Source: Nocardioides dongkuii
GTDB lineage: Bacteria > Actinomycetota > Actinomycetes > Propionibacteriales > Nocardioidaceae
Assembly: GCF_014127485.1 (NCBI RefSeq)
Contig: NZ_CP059903.1
Location: 1,860,001 to 1,924,000, forward strand
Reading direction: 5' to 3'
DNA length: 64,000 nt
Positions 20,850 to 32,013 of this stretch are shown here, piece after piece. Both the position numbers and the translations under genes were made by a program. Position 1 is the first letter of the stretch; every line of letters starts with the position of its first letter. The notes beneath the pieces were generated by a model. That model was not told the origin of the DNA and made no database searches. It saw only the letters and a list, made by a program, of their open reading frames with translations.

Positions 20850-22123
20850 CCGACAAGATCACGACCTCCGAGACGAGCCCCGAGCCGGCCGTGCCGGCCG
20901 CGTCCGTCGGTGAGGACCTGTTCCAGCAGGAGGCCGAGCAGGGCCACACCGCCGCGAGGCTCGACCCCACCGCGAAGCCGGTGCTGCAGGTCGAGGACCT
21001 GCGGATGTACTTCCCGGTGCGGTCCGCCGGTCTGGTGCGCCGGACCGTGGGCCACGTGCAGGCCGTCGACGGGATCTCCTTCCAGGTGCCCGAGGGCGGG
21101 TCCCTGGGCCTGGTCGGCGAGTCCGGCTGCGGCAAGTCGACGACCGGCAGGCTGATCACCCGGCTGTACAAGCCGACCGGCGGCAGCATGCACTTCGAGG
21201 GCCAGGACATCGCGCAGATGTCCAAGCGCGAGCTCAAGCCGGTGCGCCGCAACGTGCAGATGATCTTCCAGGACCCCTACACCTCGCTGAACCCGCGGCA
21301 CACCGTCGGCTCGATCGTCGGGGCGCCGCTCTCGGTGCACAACGTGGTGCCGAAGGACAAGATCATCTCGCGGGTCCAGGAGCTGTTCGAGGTCGTCGGC
21401 CTCAACCCCGAGCACTACAACCGCTACCCGAACGAGTTCTCCGGCGGCCAGCGCCAGCGGATCGGCATCGCCCGGGCGCTCACGCTGAACCCGAAGCTGC
21501 TCGTCGCCGACGAGCCCGTCTCGGCGCTGGACGTCTCGATCCAGGCGCAGGTGATCAACCTGCTCCAGGACGTCCAGAAGGAGTTCGGGATTGCGTTCCT
21601 CTTCATCGCCCACGACCTGGCGGTGGTCCGGCACTTCTGCCCCGAGGTCGCGGTGATGTACCTCGGGAAGATCGTCGAGATCGGTGATCGGGAGACCCTC
21701 TACAACCGTCCCCACCACCCCTACACCCAGGCGCTGCTCTCCGCGGTGCCCGACGTGAAGCAGGCGGCCATCGGCGGCCGGCGCGACCGGATCCGCCTGC
21801 AGGGCGACGTCCCGAGCCCGGTCAACCCGCCGTCCGGCTGCCGGTTCCGCACCCGCTGCCACCTCGCCCAGGACATCTGCGCCAAGGTCGAGCCGCCGCT
21901 GCTGCAGATCGGCCCCCGCCACAAGGTCGCCTGCCACTTCGCGAGCGAGCTGGGCAAGGCGCCGAAGACCCCGGTGACCGCCGGGCTGCTGGGGGTCGAC
22001 GACCGGGGCAACCCGAGCGGTGCGGCGTCCACCTCGCCGACCACCGACCTGACCCAGGGGTCCGGGTACGCCGACACCTGGTTCGACGTGAACACCCGCA
22101 CCGTCGCCGGCACCGGCCGCTGA
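20846..22123 (+). CDS. Peptide ABC transporter ATP-binding protein (OppF/DppF type)
   Basis: A 425-residue ABC ATPase, the second motor subunit. Walker A is GESGCGKST, the signature EFSGGQRQR and Walker B LLVADEPVSALD. The Cys-containing C-terminal segment is GCRFRTRCHLAQDIC. Both ends are longer than usual: about 45 hydrophilic residues precede the domain and about 55 follow it. GTG 20846 overlaps the upstream stop (GTGA). It closes the importer operon. Confidence 0.92.
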   Translation: MTDKITTSETSPEPAVPAASVGEDLFQQEAEQGHTAARLDPTAKPVLQVEDLRMYFPVRSAGLVRRTVGHVQAVDGISFQVPEGGSLGLVGESGCGKSTTGRLITRLYKPTGGSMHFEGQDIAQMSKRELKPVRRNVQMIFQDPYTSLNPRHTVGSIVGAPLSVHNVVPKDKIISRVQELFEVVGLNPEHYNRYPNEFSGGQRQRIGIARALTLNPKLLVADEPVSALDVSIQAQVINLLQDVQKEFGIAFLFIAHDLAVVRHFCPEVAVMYLGKIVEIGDRETLYNRPHHPYTQALLSAVPDVKQAAIGGRRDRIRLQGDVPSPVNPPSGCRFRTRCHLAQDICAKVEPPLLQIGPRHKVACHFASELGKAPKTPVTAGLLGVDDRGNPSGAASTSPTTDLTQGSGYADTWFDVNTRTVAGTGR

Positions 22124-22155
22124 CCCGGGCCGTCGGCCGCGTCAGGGGCATCTCC

Positions 22156-22161
22156 TAGGCT
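22156..22161 (+). promoter_or_regulatory. -10 box for a leaderless rarA transcript
   Basis: TAGGCT fits TANNNT and lies seven bases before GTG 22169, with no recognisable ribosome site between. Confidence 0.55.
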
Positions 22162-22168
22162 CGCTGGC

Positions 22169-23533
22169 GTGGACGGACTCTTCGACGTGCCCCGCCCCGG
22201 CGGGGGCGGGGGCGGCGGCTCCCTGGCGGCCAACACGCACGCCTCGGCACCGCTGGCGGTGCGGATGCGTCCGCGCACGCTCGACGAGCTGGTCGGCCAG
22301 GAGCAGCTGCGCGCGCCCGGGGCGCCGCTGCGCCAGCTGATCGAGAACGACCAGTCGATGTCGCTGCTGCTCTGGGGCCCGCCCGGCACCGGCAAGACCA
22401 CCATCGCCTCGATCGTCAGCCAGCAGACCGACCGTCGGTTCGTGGAGGTCTCAGCGGTCTCGGCGGGCGTCAAGGAGGTACGCGCGGCGATCGACACGGC
22501 CCGCGCCGAGCTGGTGGCGACCGGTCGCGAGACCGTGCTGTTCGTCGACGAGGTGCACCGGTTCAGCAAGGCGCAGCAGGACGCGCTGCTGCCCGGCGTC
22601 GAGAACCGTTGGGTCACGCTCGTCGCGGCCACCACCGAGAACCCCTTCTTCTCGGTGATCTCCCCGCTGCTGTCCCGCAGCCTGCTGCTGCGGCTGGAGT
22701 CGCTGACCGACGACGACGTGCGCGCCGTGGTGCGGCAGGCGCTCACCGACGAGCGCGGCCTCGCCGACCGCTTCACGATCGACGACGACGCGCTGGACCA
22801 CCTGGTCCGGCTGGCCGGCGGCGACGCTCGCCGTTCGCTGACCTACCTGGAGGCCGCGGCCGGTGCCGCGACGTCCACGGGCTCGACGACGATCGACCTG
22901 GCCACGGCCGAGACCGCCGTCGACCAGGCGGCGGTGCGCTACGACCGCCAGGGCGACCAGCACTACGACGTCACCAGCGCGTTCATCAAGTCGGTCCGCG
23001 GGTCAGACGCGGACGCCGCGCTGCACTACCTGGCCCGGATGATGGTGGCGGGGGAGGACCCGCGCTTCATCGCCCGCCGGCTGATGATCATCGCCAGCGA
23101 GGACATCGGGCTCGCCGACCCCACCGCCCTGACCACCGCGGTCGCGGCCGCGCAGACCGTGCAGCTGATCGGGATGCCGGAGGCCCAGCTGACCCTGGCG
23201 CACGCCACGATCGCGCTGGCGGTGGCCCCGAAGTCCAACGCCGTGACCACGGCGATCGGCGCCGCGATGGCCGACGTCAAGGCGGGCAAGATCGGGCCGG
23301 TGCCGGCGCACCTGCGCGACGCGCACTACTCCGGCGCCAAGAAGCTCGGCCACGGCGCGACGTACACCTACAGCCACGACGCGCCGTACGGCATCGCCGA
23401 GCAGCAGTACGCCCCCGACGTCGTCCTCGACGCGACGTACTACCAGCCGACCTCGCTCGGCGCGGAGGCCGCGGTCAAGGAGCGCTGGGAGCGGGTCCGG
23501 AGGCTGGTCCGGGGCCGCCGGGCCACGGGATAG
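22169..23533 (+). CDS. rarA: Replication-associated recombination protein RarA (MgsA)
   Basis: A 454-residue AAA+ ATPase related to clamp-loader subunits, which acts at stalled replication forks. Walker [10 protein letters not shown] is at residues 70-78 and Walker B is LFVDEVHRF. The MgsA C-terminal oligomerisation region is present, including [29 protein letters not shown]. The N-terminus has a seven-glycine run after the first ten residues. GTG 22169 is supported by the -10 box seven bases upstream. It stands alone between the peptide importer and the alaS group. Confidence 0.93.
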   Translation: MDGLFDVPRPGGGGGGGSLAANTHASAPLAVRMRPRTLDELVGQEQLRAPGAPLRQLIENDQSMSLLLWGPPGTGKTTIASIVSQQTDRRFVEVSAVSAGVKEVRAAIDTARAELVATGRETVLFVDEVHRFSKAQQDALLPGVENRWVTLVAATTENPFFSVISPLLSRSLLLRLESLTDDDVRAVVRQALTDERGLADRFTIDDDALDHLVRLAGGDARRSLTYLEAAAGAATSTGSTTIDLATAETAVDQAAVRYDRQGDQHYDVTSAFIKSVRGSDADAALHYLARMMVAGEDPRFIARRLMIIASEDIGLADPTALTTAVAAAQTVQLIGMPEAQLTLAHATIALAVAPKSNAVTTAIGAAMADVKAGKIGPVPAHLRDAHYSGAKKLGHGATYTYSHDAPYGIAEQQYAPDVVLDATYYQPTSLGAEAAVKERWERVRRLVRGRRATG

Positions 23534-23544
23534 GGTCGAGCATC

Positions 23545-24015
23545 ATGACCGACCAGATCATGGCTGCGGCCGCCGGGCTCACGGCGCTGCTCGCGCTGCT
23601 GCTCGCGGCCGTCGCCCTGCGCGCACGGGGCCGCGCCGCCGGGGCGCTGGCCGAGGCGCGCGCCGAGACGGCCGTGCTGCGCGAGCGGCTCGACGCGCTG
23701 GAGCTGCGGTCCGCCCCGGTACCCCGTCCCGAGCCGGTCGACCAGGAGTTCGTGATCACCCGGCTCGGCGAGCCCGAGCCCGTGGCACCCGCCCCCACCG
23801 TCGAGGGCCGGCTCTTCGCCGACCTGGTGCTGCGCGAGTCGGTGGTGCAGGCCGCGTCGCTGGCCCACGGAGTACGCCGGGCGCTGGCGCCGGAGGTCCG
23901 CAACCGGATCCGGTTCGAGATGCGCCGCGAGGTCAAGCTCGCCCGCAAGCGGCGGCGCGCCGAGCTGCGCGAGGCCAAGCGCGCCTGGCAGACCCGCGAA
24001 GGCACGGCGGCATGA
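23545..24015 (+). CDS. Conserved hypothetical membrane-anchored coiled-coil protein
   Basis: A 156-residue protein of unknown function. Residues 5-25 (IMAAAAGLTALLALLLAAVAL) form a membrane span, residues 30-57 a likely coiled coil rich in Ala, Glu and Arg, and residues 95-156 a strongly basic helical region (RNRIRFEMRREVKLARKRRR). The single-span topology with a cytoplasmic basic tail might suit nucleic-acid or ribosome contact, but that is a guess. TAGGGT at 23531-23536 lies eight bases before ATG 23545. It stands where a DUF948 gene often lies in relatives, but it does not look like DUF948. Confidence 0.75.
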   Translation: MTDQIMAAAAGLTALLALLLAAVALRARGRAAGALAEARAETAVLRERLDALELRSAPVPRPEPVDQEFVITRLGEPEPVAPAPTVEGRLFADLVLRESVVQAASLAHGVRRALAPEVRNRIRFEMRREVKLARKRRRAELREAKRAWQTREGTAA

Positions 24016-24067
24016 GCTCACCCCACGAAGCCGCTCGCTCCGCTCACGCCTCCGCGGGGACCCCGGT

Positions 24068-24370
24068 ATGAGGCGCGGCCTCTGGTTCGTCGCCGGGGCC
24101 GGGGCGGGGGTCTACGCGATGGTGCGTGGCCGCCGTGCCGCCGAGGCGCTGACCGTCGACGGCCTCCAGGACCGCTGGGGCGCCGTCACCGCCGGCGCGC
24201 GGATGTTCCGCGACGAGGTCGCCCAGGGCAAGGCCGAGGCCGAGACCGACCTGCGCGCCCGGCTCGGCCTGGTGCCCCACGGCCGGCCCGAGCTCGTGGC
24301 ACCCAGCAGCACCACCACTCCGGGAACGATCCCCGAGATCAGCAGCACCGACGAGGAAGGCACCACCTGA
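24068..24370 (+). CDS. Small membrane protein, DUF6167-like
   Basis: A 100-residue protein starting MRRGLWFVAGAGAGVYAMVRGRRAAEALT. It has one N-terminal hydrophobic segment with a Gly-rich face and a hydrophilic C-terminus (MFRDEVAQGKAEAETDLRARLGL). Small proteins of this form sit directly before alaS in many actinobacteria and have no known role. The TGA overlaps the alaS ATG (TGATG), implying coupling. The 52 bases before it contain a partial palindrome of the GCTCGCTCCGCTC type. Confidence 0.75.
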   Translation: MRRGLWFVAGAGAGVYAMVRGRRAAEALTVDGLQDRWGAVTAGARMFRDEVAQGKAEAETDLRARLGLVPHGRPELVAPSSTTTPGTIPEISSTDEEGTT

Positions 24371-27084
24371 TGGACACCGCGGAGATCCGACGGAGGTTCG
24401 TCGCGCACTTCGAGCGCGCCGGCCACACCCCCGTGCCGTCCGCGTCGCTGCTGCTCGACGACCCCAACCTGCTGTTCGTCAACGCGGGCATGGTGCCGTT
24501 CAAGCCGTACTTCCTCGGCCAGGAGACCCCGCCGTACGCCCGCGCGACGAGCGTGCAGAAGTGCGTGCGGACCCCCGACATCGAGGACGTCGGCAAGACC
24601 ACGCGGCACGGCACGTTCTTCGAGATGTGCGGCAACTTCTCCTTCGGCGACTACTTCAAGGAAGGCGCCATCGAGCTCGCCTGGGAGCTGTGCACCAAGC
24701 CCCTGGCCGACGGCGGGTGGGGCCTGGACCCCGCGCGCCTCTACCCGAGCGTCTACGACCAGGACGCCGAGGCGGTCGCGCTCTGGAAGAAGGTCACCGG
24801 CCTGCCCGACGAGCGGATCCTGCGCCTGGGCAAGCGCGAGAACTACTGGTCGATGGGCGTGCCCGGACCGGGCGGCCCGTGCTCGGAGCTGCTCTACGAC
24901 CGCGGCCCCGAGTTCGGCCCCGACTTCGACCCCGCCGCGCTCGGCCCGGACATGCCGGTCGAGCTCGAGGACCGGCTGCTGGAGATCTGGAACCTCGTCT
25001 TCATGCAGGACGAGCTCAGCGCCGTGCGCAGCAAGAGCGACTTCGACATCGCCGGCTCGCTGCCCAAGCGCAACATCGACACCGGCATGGGCCTGGAGCG
25101 GGTGGCGTTCCTGCTGCAGGGCAAGCAGAACATGTACGAGATCGACGTGATGTTCCCCGTCATCGAGAAGGCCATGGCCCTCACCGGCAAGCGGTACGGC
25201 GCGGGCGGCGCCCAGGGCCACGAGGACGACGTCCGGTTCCGCGTGGTCGCCGACCACGTGCGCAGCTCGATGATGCTGATCGGCGACGGCGTCACCCCCG
25301 GCAACGAGGCCCGCGGCTACGTGCTGCGCCGGCTGCTGCGGCGCGCCGTCCGCTCGATGCGGCTGCTCGGCTACGAGGACCCGGCGCTGCCGGAGCTGCT
25401 GCCGATCTCGCGCGACAAGATGGGGGAGACCTACACCGAGCTGCACCGCGACTGGGACCGCATCTCCCGCGTCGCGTACGCCGAGGAGGAGGCGTTCCGC
25501 AAGACGCTCCAGGCCGGCACCCAGATCTTCGACCTGGCCGCCACGGAGGTGAAGCGGTCGGGCGCCGACCGGCTCTCCGGGGAGAAGGCGTTCGCGCTCC
25601 ACGACACCTACGGCTTCCCGATCGACCTCACGCTCGAGATGGCCTCCGAGGCCGGGCTGAGCGTCGACGAGCCGGGCTTCCGGGCCCTGATGGCCGAGCA
25701 GCGCGAGCGGGCCAAGGCCGACGCCCGCGCGAAGAAGGGCCAGCACGCCGACACCACGGTCTACCGCGGCATCCTCGACGCCCACGGGCCCACCGACTGG
25801 CTGGCCTACGAGACCCTCGAGACCGAGTCGCGGGCGCTGGCGGTGCTGCAGGCGGGCGCGCCGGTCGGCTCGCTCGCCGAGGGCGAGGTCGGCGAGCTGG
25901 TGCTCGACCGCACCCCGTTCTACGCCGAGTCCGGCGGCCAGGCCGCCGACGCCGGCATCATCGAGCTCGACGGCGGCCGGCTCGAGGTGCTCGACGTGCA
26001 GCGCCCGGTGCGCGGCCTGGTCGTCCACCAGGTGCGGGTGCTCGAGGGCGAGCTCGACACGGGCTCCGCGCTGCACGCGAAGGTCGACCCCGAGTGGCGC
26101 ACCGGCGCCCGCCAGGCGCACTCCGGCACCCACGTCGTGCACGCCGCGCTGCGCGAGGTGCTCGGCCCCTCGGCCCTGCAGTCCGGTTCCTACAACCGGC
26201 CGGGCTACCTGCGCCTCGACTTCGGGTGGACCACCGGCCTGTCCGCCGACCAAGTTCGCGACATCGAGCTGGTCTCCAACCAGGCCCTGCGCGCCGACCT
26301 GCCGGTCTCCTGGCAGTACATGACGCTGCCGGAGGCCAAGGAGTGGGGCGCGATCGCGCTGTTCGGCGAGACCTACGACGACACCAAGGTGCGGGTCGTC
26401 GAGATCGGCGGCCCGTGGTCGCGCGAGCTCTGCGGCGGCACCCACGTCGACCACTCCTCCCAGATCGGCACGATCGTGGTGACCGGGGAGGCCTCGGTCG
26501 GCTCCGGCAACCGGCGCATCGAGGCGTTCACCGGCGTCGAGGGCTTCGCCTACCTGGCCCGCGAGCGCGACGTCGTCGACCAGCTGACCAGCCTGCTCAA
26601 GACCCGCCCCGACGACCTCGTCGGCCGGGTCGGCGACCTCGTCGAGCGGCTGCGCGCCGCGGAGAAGGAGGTCGAGCGGGCCCGGCTCGGCCAGCTCCTC
26701 GCCGGTGGTGCGCAGCTCGCGGCCGGCGCGGCGGTGATCGGCGGCGTGCACGTGGTCGCCCACCGGGTCGACGGCGCCAGCGGCGGCGACGTCCGCACGC
26801 TCGCGATGGACGTCCGCGGCCGGCTCCCCGACGGGGCGCCGGGTGTGGTGGTGGTCATCGGCGCCGCCGACGGCAAGGTCTCGGTCGTCGCGGCGACCAC
26901 CGAGGCGGCCCGCGACCTCGGGCTCAGCGCGAACGACCTGGTGCGCGCGGTCGGCCCGCTCGTCGGCGGCAAGGGCGGCGGCAAGGCCGACGTCGCGCAG
27001 GGCGGCGGCACCGACGCCTCCCGGATCGACGAGGCGCTGGCGCTCGTGCACACCGAGGTCGCCCGCGCGACCGGGGGGTCCTGA
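24370..27084 (+). CDS. alaS: Alanyl-tRNA synthetase
   Basis: A 904-residue class II synthetase. The catalytic core begins [22 protein letters not shown]. The editing domain has the zinc-type HxxxH (His584, His588) and CGGTH (Cys688, His692) motifs that clear Ser- and Gly-tRNA-Ala. The C-terminal Gly-rich C-Ala domain is present ([13 protein letters not shown]). All domains are at normal length. It starts at ATG 24370, coupled to the upstream small gene, and is followed four bases later by ruvX. Confidence 0.97.
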   Translation: MDTAEIRRRFVAHFERAGHTPVPSASLLLDDPNLLFVNAGMVPFKPYFLGQETPPYARATSVQKCVRTPDIEDVGKTTRHGTFFEMCGNFSFGDYFKEGAIELAWELCTKPLADGGWGLDPARLYPSVYDQDAEAVALWKKVTGLPDERILRLGKRENYWSMGVPGPGGPCSELLYDRGPEFGPDFDPAALGPDMPVELEDRLLEIWNLVFMQDELSAVRSKSDFDIAGSLPKRNIDTGMGLERVAFLLQGKQNMYEIDVMFPVIEKAMALTGKRYGAGGAQGHEDDVRFRVVADHVRSSMMLIGDGVTPGNEARGYVLRRLLRRAVRSMRLLGYEDPALPELLPISRDKMGETYTELHRDWDRISRVAYAEEEAFRKTLQAGTQIFDLAATEVKRSGADRLSGEKAFALHDTYGFPIDLTLEMASEAGLSVDEPGFRALMAEQRERAKADARAKKGQHADTTVYRGILDAHGPTDWLAYETLETESRALAVLQAGAPVGSLAEGEVGELVLDRTPFYAESGGQAADAGIIELDGGRLEVLDVQRPVRGLVVHQVRVLEGELDTGSALHAKVDPEWRTGARQAHSGTHVVHAALREVLGPSALQSGSYNRPGYLRLDFGWTTGLSADQVRDIELVSNQALRADLPVSWQYMTLPEAKEWGAIALFGETYDDTKVRVVEIGGPWSRELCGGTHVDHSSQIGTIVVTGEASVGSGNRRIEAFTGVEGFAYLARERDVVDQLTSLLKTRPDDLVGRVGDLVERLRAAEKEVERARLGQLLAGGAQLAAGAAVIGGVHVVAHRVDGASGGDVRTLAMDVRGRLPDGAPGVVVVIGAADGKVSVVAATTEAARDLGLSANDLVRAVGPLVGGKGGGKADVAQGGGTDASRIDEALALVHTEVARATGGS

Positions 27085-27088
27085 GCGG

Positions 27089-27547
27089 GTGCGGCACGGC
27101 ACACGACTCGGCATCGACCCGGGGGACGCCCGGATCGGGGTGGCGCGCAGCGACCCCACGGGGTTCCTCGCGACGCCGGTCGAGACCGTGCGCCGTGGGC
27201 GCGGCGACCTCGCGCGGATCGCCGCGCTGGTCGCCGAGCACGAGGTCGTGGAGGTGGTCGTCGGGCTGCCGCGGTCGCTCTCGGGCCGGGAGGGACCGGC
27301 GGCGGTGAAGACCCGGGAGTTCGCCGGCCGGCTGGTCCGCGCCGTCGCGCCGGTGCCGGTCCGGCTGGTCGACGAGCGTCTGACCACGGTGTCGGCGGAG
27401 GCTATGCTGCGCGACCGTGGCCGCAAGGGAACCTCGCGGCGCGCCGTGGTCGACCAGGCCGCGGCGGTGCTGATCCTGCAGCACGCACTGGACACCGAAC
27501 GGGCGACGGGGACCGCGCCGGGCGAGATCGTCGAGGAGACGGCATGA
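27089..27547 (+). CDS. ruvX: Holliday junction resolvase-like protein RuvX/YqgF
   Basis: A 152-residue RNase H-fold protein of the YqgF family. It has the expected [17 protein letters not shown]-terminus, [13 protein letters not shown] and [18 protein letters not shown], with the final acidic residue in [11 protein letters not shown]. In other bacteria YqgF is linked to pre-16S rRNA 5' processing and possibly DNA resolution. GTG 27089 is four bases past alaS. It overlaps mltG by four bases (ATGA). Confidence 0.93.
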   Translation: MRHGTRLGIDPGDARIGVARSDPTGFLATPVETVRRGRGDLARIAALVAEHEVVEVVVGLPRSLSGREGPAAVKTREFAGRLVRAVAPVPVRLVDERLTTVSAEAMLRDRGRKGTSRRAVVDQAAAVLILQHALDTERATGTAPGEIVEETA

Positions 27548-28764
27548 GCGACCAGCACGACTCCACGCAGACCAGTGGGCGCGAGCACGACGACTCCGGG
27601 ATCCTGCCGCGCACGATCGACGAGCCGGCCGGCGACGGCGGCGCGACGTACGTCCCGGGCGGCGCCCGCCGGGCCCGGAAGCGGCGGGGCCGCAGCCTCT
27701 CCGGCTGCCTGGCCGTGCTGGTGGCCTTCGGGATCGTCGCGGGGCTGCTGTACGTCGGCGTCACCGCCGGCCTGGACCGGCTGCGCGACCAGTTCGGCGA
27801 CCCCGAGGACTACCCCGGGCCGGGACGCGGCAACGTCAGCTTCGAGGTCGCCCAGGGTGACAGCGTCGCCCAGATGGGCCGCAACCTGAAGGAGGCGGGC
27901 GTCGTCGCCTCGGTCGACGCATTCACCGACGCCGCCTCCGCGAACCCCGGCGCCAGCTCCATCCAGGTGGGCTTCTACCCCCTGAAGAAGGAGATGCCGG
28001 CCGCCGACGTCGTGGACGTGTTGGTCGACCCGAGCAACATCGTGACCCAGACGGTCACCGTGCCCGAGGGGCTGCGCGTGGTCGACATCGTCGACGTGCT
28101 CGCCAAGGGCACCGACTTCCCCGCCGCAGCGTTCGAGAAGGCGCTCGACAACCCGGCGAAGATCGGTCTCCCCGAGTACGCCGAGGGCAACGCCGAGGGC
28201 TACCTGTTCCCCGCGACGTACGCGTTCGCGCCCACCGCCAAGCCGGTCGACATGCTCCGGCAGATGGTGGCCCGCTGGCAGCAGGCCGCCGAGGACGCCG
28301 ACCTCGAGGGCGCCGCCGCCGCGCTGGACCTCACCCCGCACGAGCTGATGACGGTCGCCAGCCTGGTCGAGGCCGAGGGCCGCGGCGACGACATGCCCAA
28401 GATCGCCCGGGCGATCTACAACCGGCTCAGCCCCGACAACACCGAGACCAACGGACTGCTGCAGATCGACGCCACGGTCAACTACGCGCTGGGCCGCAAC
28501 CTGGGCGTGGCGATCAGCGAGGAGGACCTGCAGGTCGACTCGCCGTACAACACCCGGCTCTACCCGGGTCTCCCGCCGGGGCCGATCGAGGCGCCCGGCG
28601 ACGCGGCGATCCGGGCGGCCGCCAAGCCCGCCGACGGGCCCTGGCTGTACTGGATCACGGTCAACCTGAAGACCGGCGAGACGAAGTTCGCCGAGACCCT
28701 CGACGAGTTCAACCGCTACAAGGCGGAGTACCTCGAGTACTGCGAGACCTCCGACGCCTGCTGA
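27544..28764 (+). CDS. mltG: Endolytic murein transglycosylase MltG
   Basis: A 406-residue inner-membrane lytic transglycosylase (YceG family) that cuts nascent glycan strands. The N-terminal 48 residues are cytoplasmic and charged, residues about 49-73 form the membrane anchor, and the extracytoplasmic part has the LysM-like segment [20 protein letters not shown]. The catalytic Glu is probably Glu276 in [23 protein letters not shown]. The C-terminus ends [12 protein letters not shown] with two cysteines. It is coupled to ruvX and lies one base before aroE. Confidence 0.94.
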   Translation: MSDQHDSTQTSGREHDDSGILPRTIDEPAGDGGATYVPGGARRARKRRGRSLSGCLAVLVAFGIVAGLLYVGVTAGLDRLRDQFGDPEDYPGPGRGNVSFEVAQGDSVAQMGRNLKEAGVVASVDAFTDAASANPGASSIQVGFYPLKKEMPAADVVDVLVDPSNIVTQTVTVPEGLRVVDIVDVLAKGTDFPAAAFEKALDNPAKIGLPEYAEGNAEGYLFPATYAFAPTAKPVDMLRQMVARWQQAAEDADLEGAAAALDLTPHELMTVASLVEAEGRGDDMPKIARAIYNRLSPDNTETNGLLQIDATVNYALGRNLGVAISEEDLQVDSPYNTRLYPGLPPGPIEAPGDAAIRAAAKPADGPWLYWITVNLKTGETKFAETLDEFNRYKAEYLEYCETSDAC

Positions 28765-28765
28765 C

Positions 28766-29578
28766 GTGAGGTGCGCCGTCCTGGGTGACCCGGTCGCCCA
28801 CTCGCTCTCGCCGGTGCTGCACCGCGCGGGGTACGACGCCGCGGGCCTGCCCGACTGGTCCTACGACGCGGTCCGGGTGCCGGCCGGCGGGCTGCGCGCC
28901 TTCGTCGAGGGGCTCGACGGGTCCTGGCGCGGGCTCTCGGTCACCGCCCCGCTCAAGCACGAGGTGGTCGAGGTGGCCACCGAGATCACCGACCGGGCCC
29001 GGCTGGTCGGCGCCGCCAACACCCTGGTGCTGGGGGAGGGCGGGCCGCTCGCCGACAACACCGACCTGCCCGGCGCGGTCGCCGCGGTCCGCGAGCGGTA
29101 CGACGGGCCGGTCACCGCCGCGACCGTGCTCGGCGCGGGCGCCACCGCGGCCTCGACCGGGCTGGCGATGGTCGAGCTCGGCGCGCGCACCGTCGTCCTG
29201 CTGGCCCGGTCGCCCGAGCGCGCCGCGCGGGTCGCCGCCGTCGTCGCCGCGCACCCCGCGCGGCCGCGGGTCGAGGTCGGCTCGATGGCCGACGACGCGG
29301 TGCGGGGCGACGTGGTGGTCTCGACCGTCCCGGCCGCCGCCCAGAACCCCGACCTGGTCGCCCGCTGCGGAGCCGCCGCGGTCGTGTTCGAGGTGCTCTA
29401 CGACCCGTGGCCCACGCCGCTGGCGGCGGCCGCGGGCGACCGGCCGCTCGTCGGGGGCCTGGACCTGCTGCTGCACCAGGCCGCGCTCCAGTTCGCGCTC
29501 TTCACCGGGGTGCCGGCGCCCCTGGACGCGATGCGGGCCGCCGGGGAGCGCGCGCTCGCGGAGCGCGCTGCCGGGTGA
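28766..29578 (+). CDS. aroE: Shikimate dehydrogenase
   Basis: A 270-residue enzyme that reduces 3-dehydroshikimate with NADPH. The substrate site includes LGDPVAHSLSPVLHRAGY and LSVTAPLKHEVV, whose Lys is the catalytic base. The NADP site is VLGAGATAASTGLAM. The C-terminus has GLDLLLHQAALQF. GTG 28766 starts one base after the mltG stop and no other in-frame start suits. It overlaps the prepilin peptidase gene by four bases and leads the aromatic-amino-acid cluster. Confidence 0.95.
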   Translation: MRCAVLGDPVAHSLSPVLHRAGYDAAGLPDWSYDAVRVPAGGLRAFVEGLDGSWRGLSVTAPLKHEVVEVATEITDRARLVGAANTLVLGEGGPLADNTDLPGAVAAVRERYDGPVTAATVLGAGATAASTGLAMVELGARTVVLLARSPERAARVAAVVAAHPARPRVEVGSMADDAVRGDVVVSTVPAAAQNPDLVARCGAAAVVFEVLYDPWPTPLAAAAGDRPLVGGLDLLLHQAALQFALFTGVPAPLDAMRAAGERALAERAAG

Positions 29579-30297
29579 GCCCCGAGGCGACCGTCGTCCT
29601 GGCGGCAGTGCTCTGCGCGGTCGGGGGCGCCCTGGGGCCCACGCTCGTCGCGCGTGTCCCCGAGCCAGCGCCGTCGCCGGAGCCGGAGCCCGCGGGCCTG
29701 CCCAAGGTCCGGTACGCCGAGGTCGCCGCGCGTCCCCGGCTGGCGGTGTGGACGACCCTGGTCAGCGGCCTGGCCGGCGCGCTGGTCGGGCACGCCGTCG
29801 GCTGGGACGCCGCGCTCGTCGGGCTGCTGCCGCTGGTGCCGGTCTGCGTCGCGCTGGCGGTGGTCGACCTGCACACCCGGCTGCTGCCCCGGGTCGTGGT
29901 GCTGCCGGCCACCGGCGTGCTGCTGGTCCTGGCCGTCCTCGGAGCCGCCGTCAGCGGCGACCCCGACCCCCTGGTCCGCGCGGTGGTCGGCATGGTCGCG
30001 GCCCGCTCGTTCTTCTGGGTGCTGTGGTTCGTGCACTCCGCCGGCATGGGGTTCGGCGACGTCCGGCTCGCGGCGCTGCTGGGGCTGGCGCTGGGCCACC
30101 TCGGCTGGGCCGAGCTCGTCGTCGGCACGTACGCCGGGTTCCTGCTGTTCGCCGTGCCCGGCTTGCTGCTGGCGATCGCCCGGCGCGACCTCGGGCTGCT
30201 GCGCGCGTCGTACCCCTTCGGGCCCGCGATGATCGCCGGCGCCCTGCTCGGGGTGGTCGCCGGGCCGGCGGTCCTGGACGGTCTCGTCGGGCGGTGA
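29575..30297 (+). CDS. Prepilin peptidase, A24 family
   Basis: A 240-residue polytopic aspartic peptidase that removes prepilin-like leader peptides at the cytoplasmic face. The two catalytic aspartates are Asp98 (in VVDLHTR) and Asp162 in the GxGD motif GMGFGD. About seven hydrophobic spans are visible. The zinc-binding N-terminal methyltransferase domain of full-length PilD is missing, as in TadV/CpaA-like and many actinobacterial forms. GTG 29575 overlaps the aroE stop. No pilin or pilus assembly gene lies in the window. Confidence 0.88.
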   Translation: MSPEATVVLAAVLCAVGGALGPTLVARVPEPAPSPEPEPAGLPKVRYAEVAARPRLAVWTTLVSGLAGALVGHAVGWDAALVGLLPLVPVCVALAVVDLHTRLLPRVVVLPATGVLLVLAVLGAAVSGDPDPLVRAVVGMVAARSFFWVLWFVHSAGMGFGDVRLAALLGLALGHLGWAELVVGTYAGFLLFAVPGLLLAIARRDLGLLRASYPFGPAMIAGALLGVVAGPAVLDGLVGR

Positions 30298-30337
30298 CCC
30301 CCGCGGACCGGCGTACCCCTCGTGGGAGACTGACGCC

Positions 30338-31516
30338 ATGCTGCGTTGGCTCACTGCGGGCGAGTCCCACGGCCCGTCCCTGGTCGCCATCCTCGAGGGT
30401 CTGCCCGCGCACGTCGCGCTGACCAGCGAGGACGTCCGCGACTCGCTCGCCCGGCGCCGGCTCGGCCACGGCCGCGGCGCCCGGATGAAGTTCGAGCAGG
30501 ACGAGGTCACCATCGTCGGCGGGGTCCGCCACGGCCGGACCCAGGGCGGCCCGGTGGCGATCCAGGTCGGCAACACCGAGTGGCCCAAGTGGGAGCAGGT
30601 GATGTCCGCCGACCCGGTCGACCCCGTCGAGCTGGAGGCGATGGCGCGCAACGCGCCGCTCACCCGTCCCCGCCCGGGCCACGCCGACCTCGCCGGCATG
30701 CAGAAGTACGACTTCGACGACGCCCGCCCGGTGCTCGAGCGCGCCTCCGCCCGCGAGACCGCCGCCCGGGTCGCGCTCGGCCGGGTGGCGAGCAACTTCC
30801 TCGAGCAGTCCGTCGGCGCCCGCATCGTCTCCCACGTCATCGAGCTCGGCGGCGTGCGCGCCCCCGACGGGCTGTGGCCCGAGCCCGACGACGTGGCCCG
30901 GCTCGACGAGGACCCGGTCCGCTGCCTGGACCCCGAGACCTCCGCGGGGATGGTCGCGGCGATCGACCAGGCCCACAAGGACGGCGACACCCTCGGCGGC
31001 GTCGTCGAGGTCGTCGTCCACGGCCTGCCGCCGGGGCTCGGCTCCTACGTGCACTGGGACCGCCGGCTCGACTCGCGCCTCGCGGGCGCGCTGATGGGCA
31101 TCCAGGCGATCAAGGGCGTCGAGGTCGGCGACGGGTTCGCGCTCGCCGCGACCCCCGGCTCGCTGGCCCACGACGAGATCGTGCCGACCGCCGACGGCAT
31201 CCGCCGCACCAGCGGCCGCTCCGGCGGCACCGAGGGCGGGATGACCACCGGCGAGGTGCTCCGGGTCCGGGCCGCGATGAAGCCGATCGCGACCGTCCCG
31301 CGGGCCCTGCGCACCGTCGACCTCGCCACCGGCGAGGCGTCCGTGGCCCACCACCAGCGCTCCGACGTCTGCGCCGTCCCCGCCGCCGGCATCGTCGCCG
31401 AGGCGATGGTCGCGCTGGTGCTGGCCGACGCGGTCACCGAGAAGTTCGGCGGCGACTCGGTGCAGGAGACCCGGCGCAACGCCGAGTCCTACCTCGACAC
31501 CCTGCGCTACCGATGA
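30338..31516 (+). CDS. aroC: Chorismate synthase
   Basis: A 392-residue FMN-dependent enzyme that converts EPSP to chorismate. Signatures are [15 protein letters not shown] at the start, [29 protein letters not shown] and [14 protein letters not shown]. The length fits the family. ATG 30338 is 40 bases after the peptidase gene. It overlaps aroK by four bases. Confidence 0.97.
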   Translation: MLRWLTAGESHGPSLVAILEGLPAHVALTSEDVRDSLARRRLGHGRGARMKFEQDEVTIVGGVRHGRTQGGPVAIQVGNTEWPKWEQVMSADPVDPVELEAMARNAPLTRPRPGHADLAGMQKYDFDDARPVLERASARETAARVALGRVASNFLEQSVGARIVSHVIELGGVRAPDGLWPEPDDVARLDEDPVRCLDPETSAGMVAAIDQAHKDGDTLGGVVEVVVHGLPPGLGSYVHWDRRLDSRLAGALMGIQAIKGVEVGDGFALAATPGSLAHDEIVPTADGIRRTSGRSGGTEGGMTTGEVLRVRAAMKPIATVPRALRTVDLATGEASVAHHQRSDVCAVPAAGIVAEAMVALVLADAVTEKFGGDSVQETRRNAESYLDTLRYR

Positions 31517-32013
31517 GTCCCCGCGTCGTCCTGGTCGGCCCGATGGGCGCCGGCAAGACCACCGTCGCGGGCCTGCTCGCCGAGGCCTGGGGCGTCCCCG
31601 TGCGCGACACCGACGAGGACGTCGTCGCGGCGGAGGGCCGGTCGGTCAGCGACATCTTCGTCGACGACGGCGAGGACCGCTTCCGCGAGCTGGAGAAGGC
31701 CGCCGTCGCGACCGCGCTCGCCGAGCACGACGGGGTGCTCGCCCTCGGCGGCGGCGCGATCCTGGACGCCGACACCCGCGCGCTGCTCGCCGGCCACCGG
31801 GTGGTCTACCTCCGGGTCGGGCTCAGCGACGCCGTGAAGCGGGTCGGCCTCGGCGTCGGCCGGCCGCTGCTGCTGGGCAACGTGCGCGCCCGCATCAAGT
31901 CGCTCCTCGACGAGCGCGCCGGCCTCTACGAGGAGGTCGCGACGCACGTCGTCGACACCGACGGCCGCCCGGCCGAGGAGGTCGCACAGGAGGTCCGGGA
32001 GGTGCTGGGATGA
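31513..32013 (+). CDS. aroK: Shikimate kinase
   Basis: A 166-residue kinase that phosphorylates shikimate. The P-loop is GPMGAGKTT (residues 9-17). Substrate contacts are in [13 protein letters not shown] and LALGGGAI, and the lid contains VGRPLL. ATG 31513 overlaps the aroC TGA, and its own stop overlaps the start of aroB. Confidence 0.96.
   Translation: MSPRVVLVGPMGAGKTTVAGLLAEAWGVPVRDTDEDVVAAEGRSVSDIFVDDGEDRFRELEKAAVATALAEHDGVLALGGGAILDADTRALLAGHRVVYLRVGLSDAVKRVGLGVGRPLLLGNVRARIKSLLDERAGLYEEVATHVVDTDGRPAEEVAQEVREVLG

Noticed and set aside
15643..22123. Nickel or antibiotic-specific importer
   Set aside because: The binding protein and ATPases match the broad peptide family only; nothing visible fixes a more specific substrate.
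24112..28341. A 1409-codon open frame on the minus strand opposite alaS-ruvX-mltG, and similar giants opposite carB, hrpB and rel
   Set aside because: Composition is Gly/Arg/Val/Asp-rich with no domains and mirrors third-position GC of the plus-strand genes. These are antisense shadows typical of high-GC DNA.
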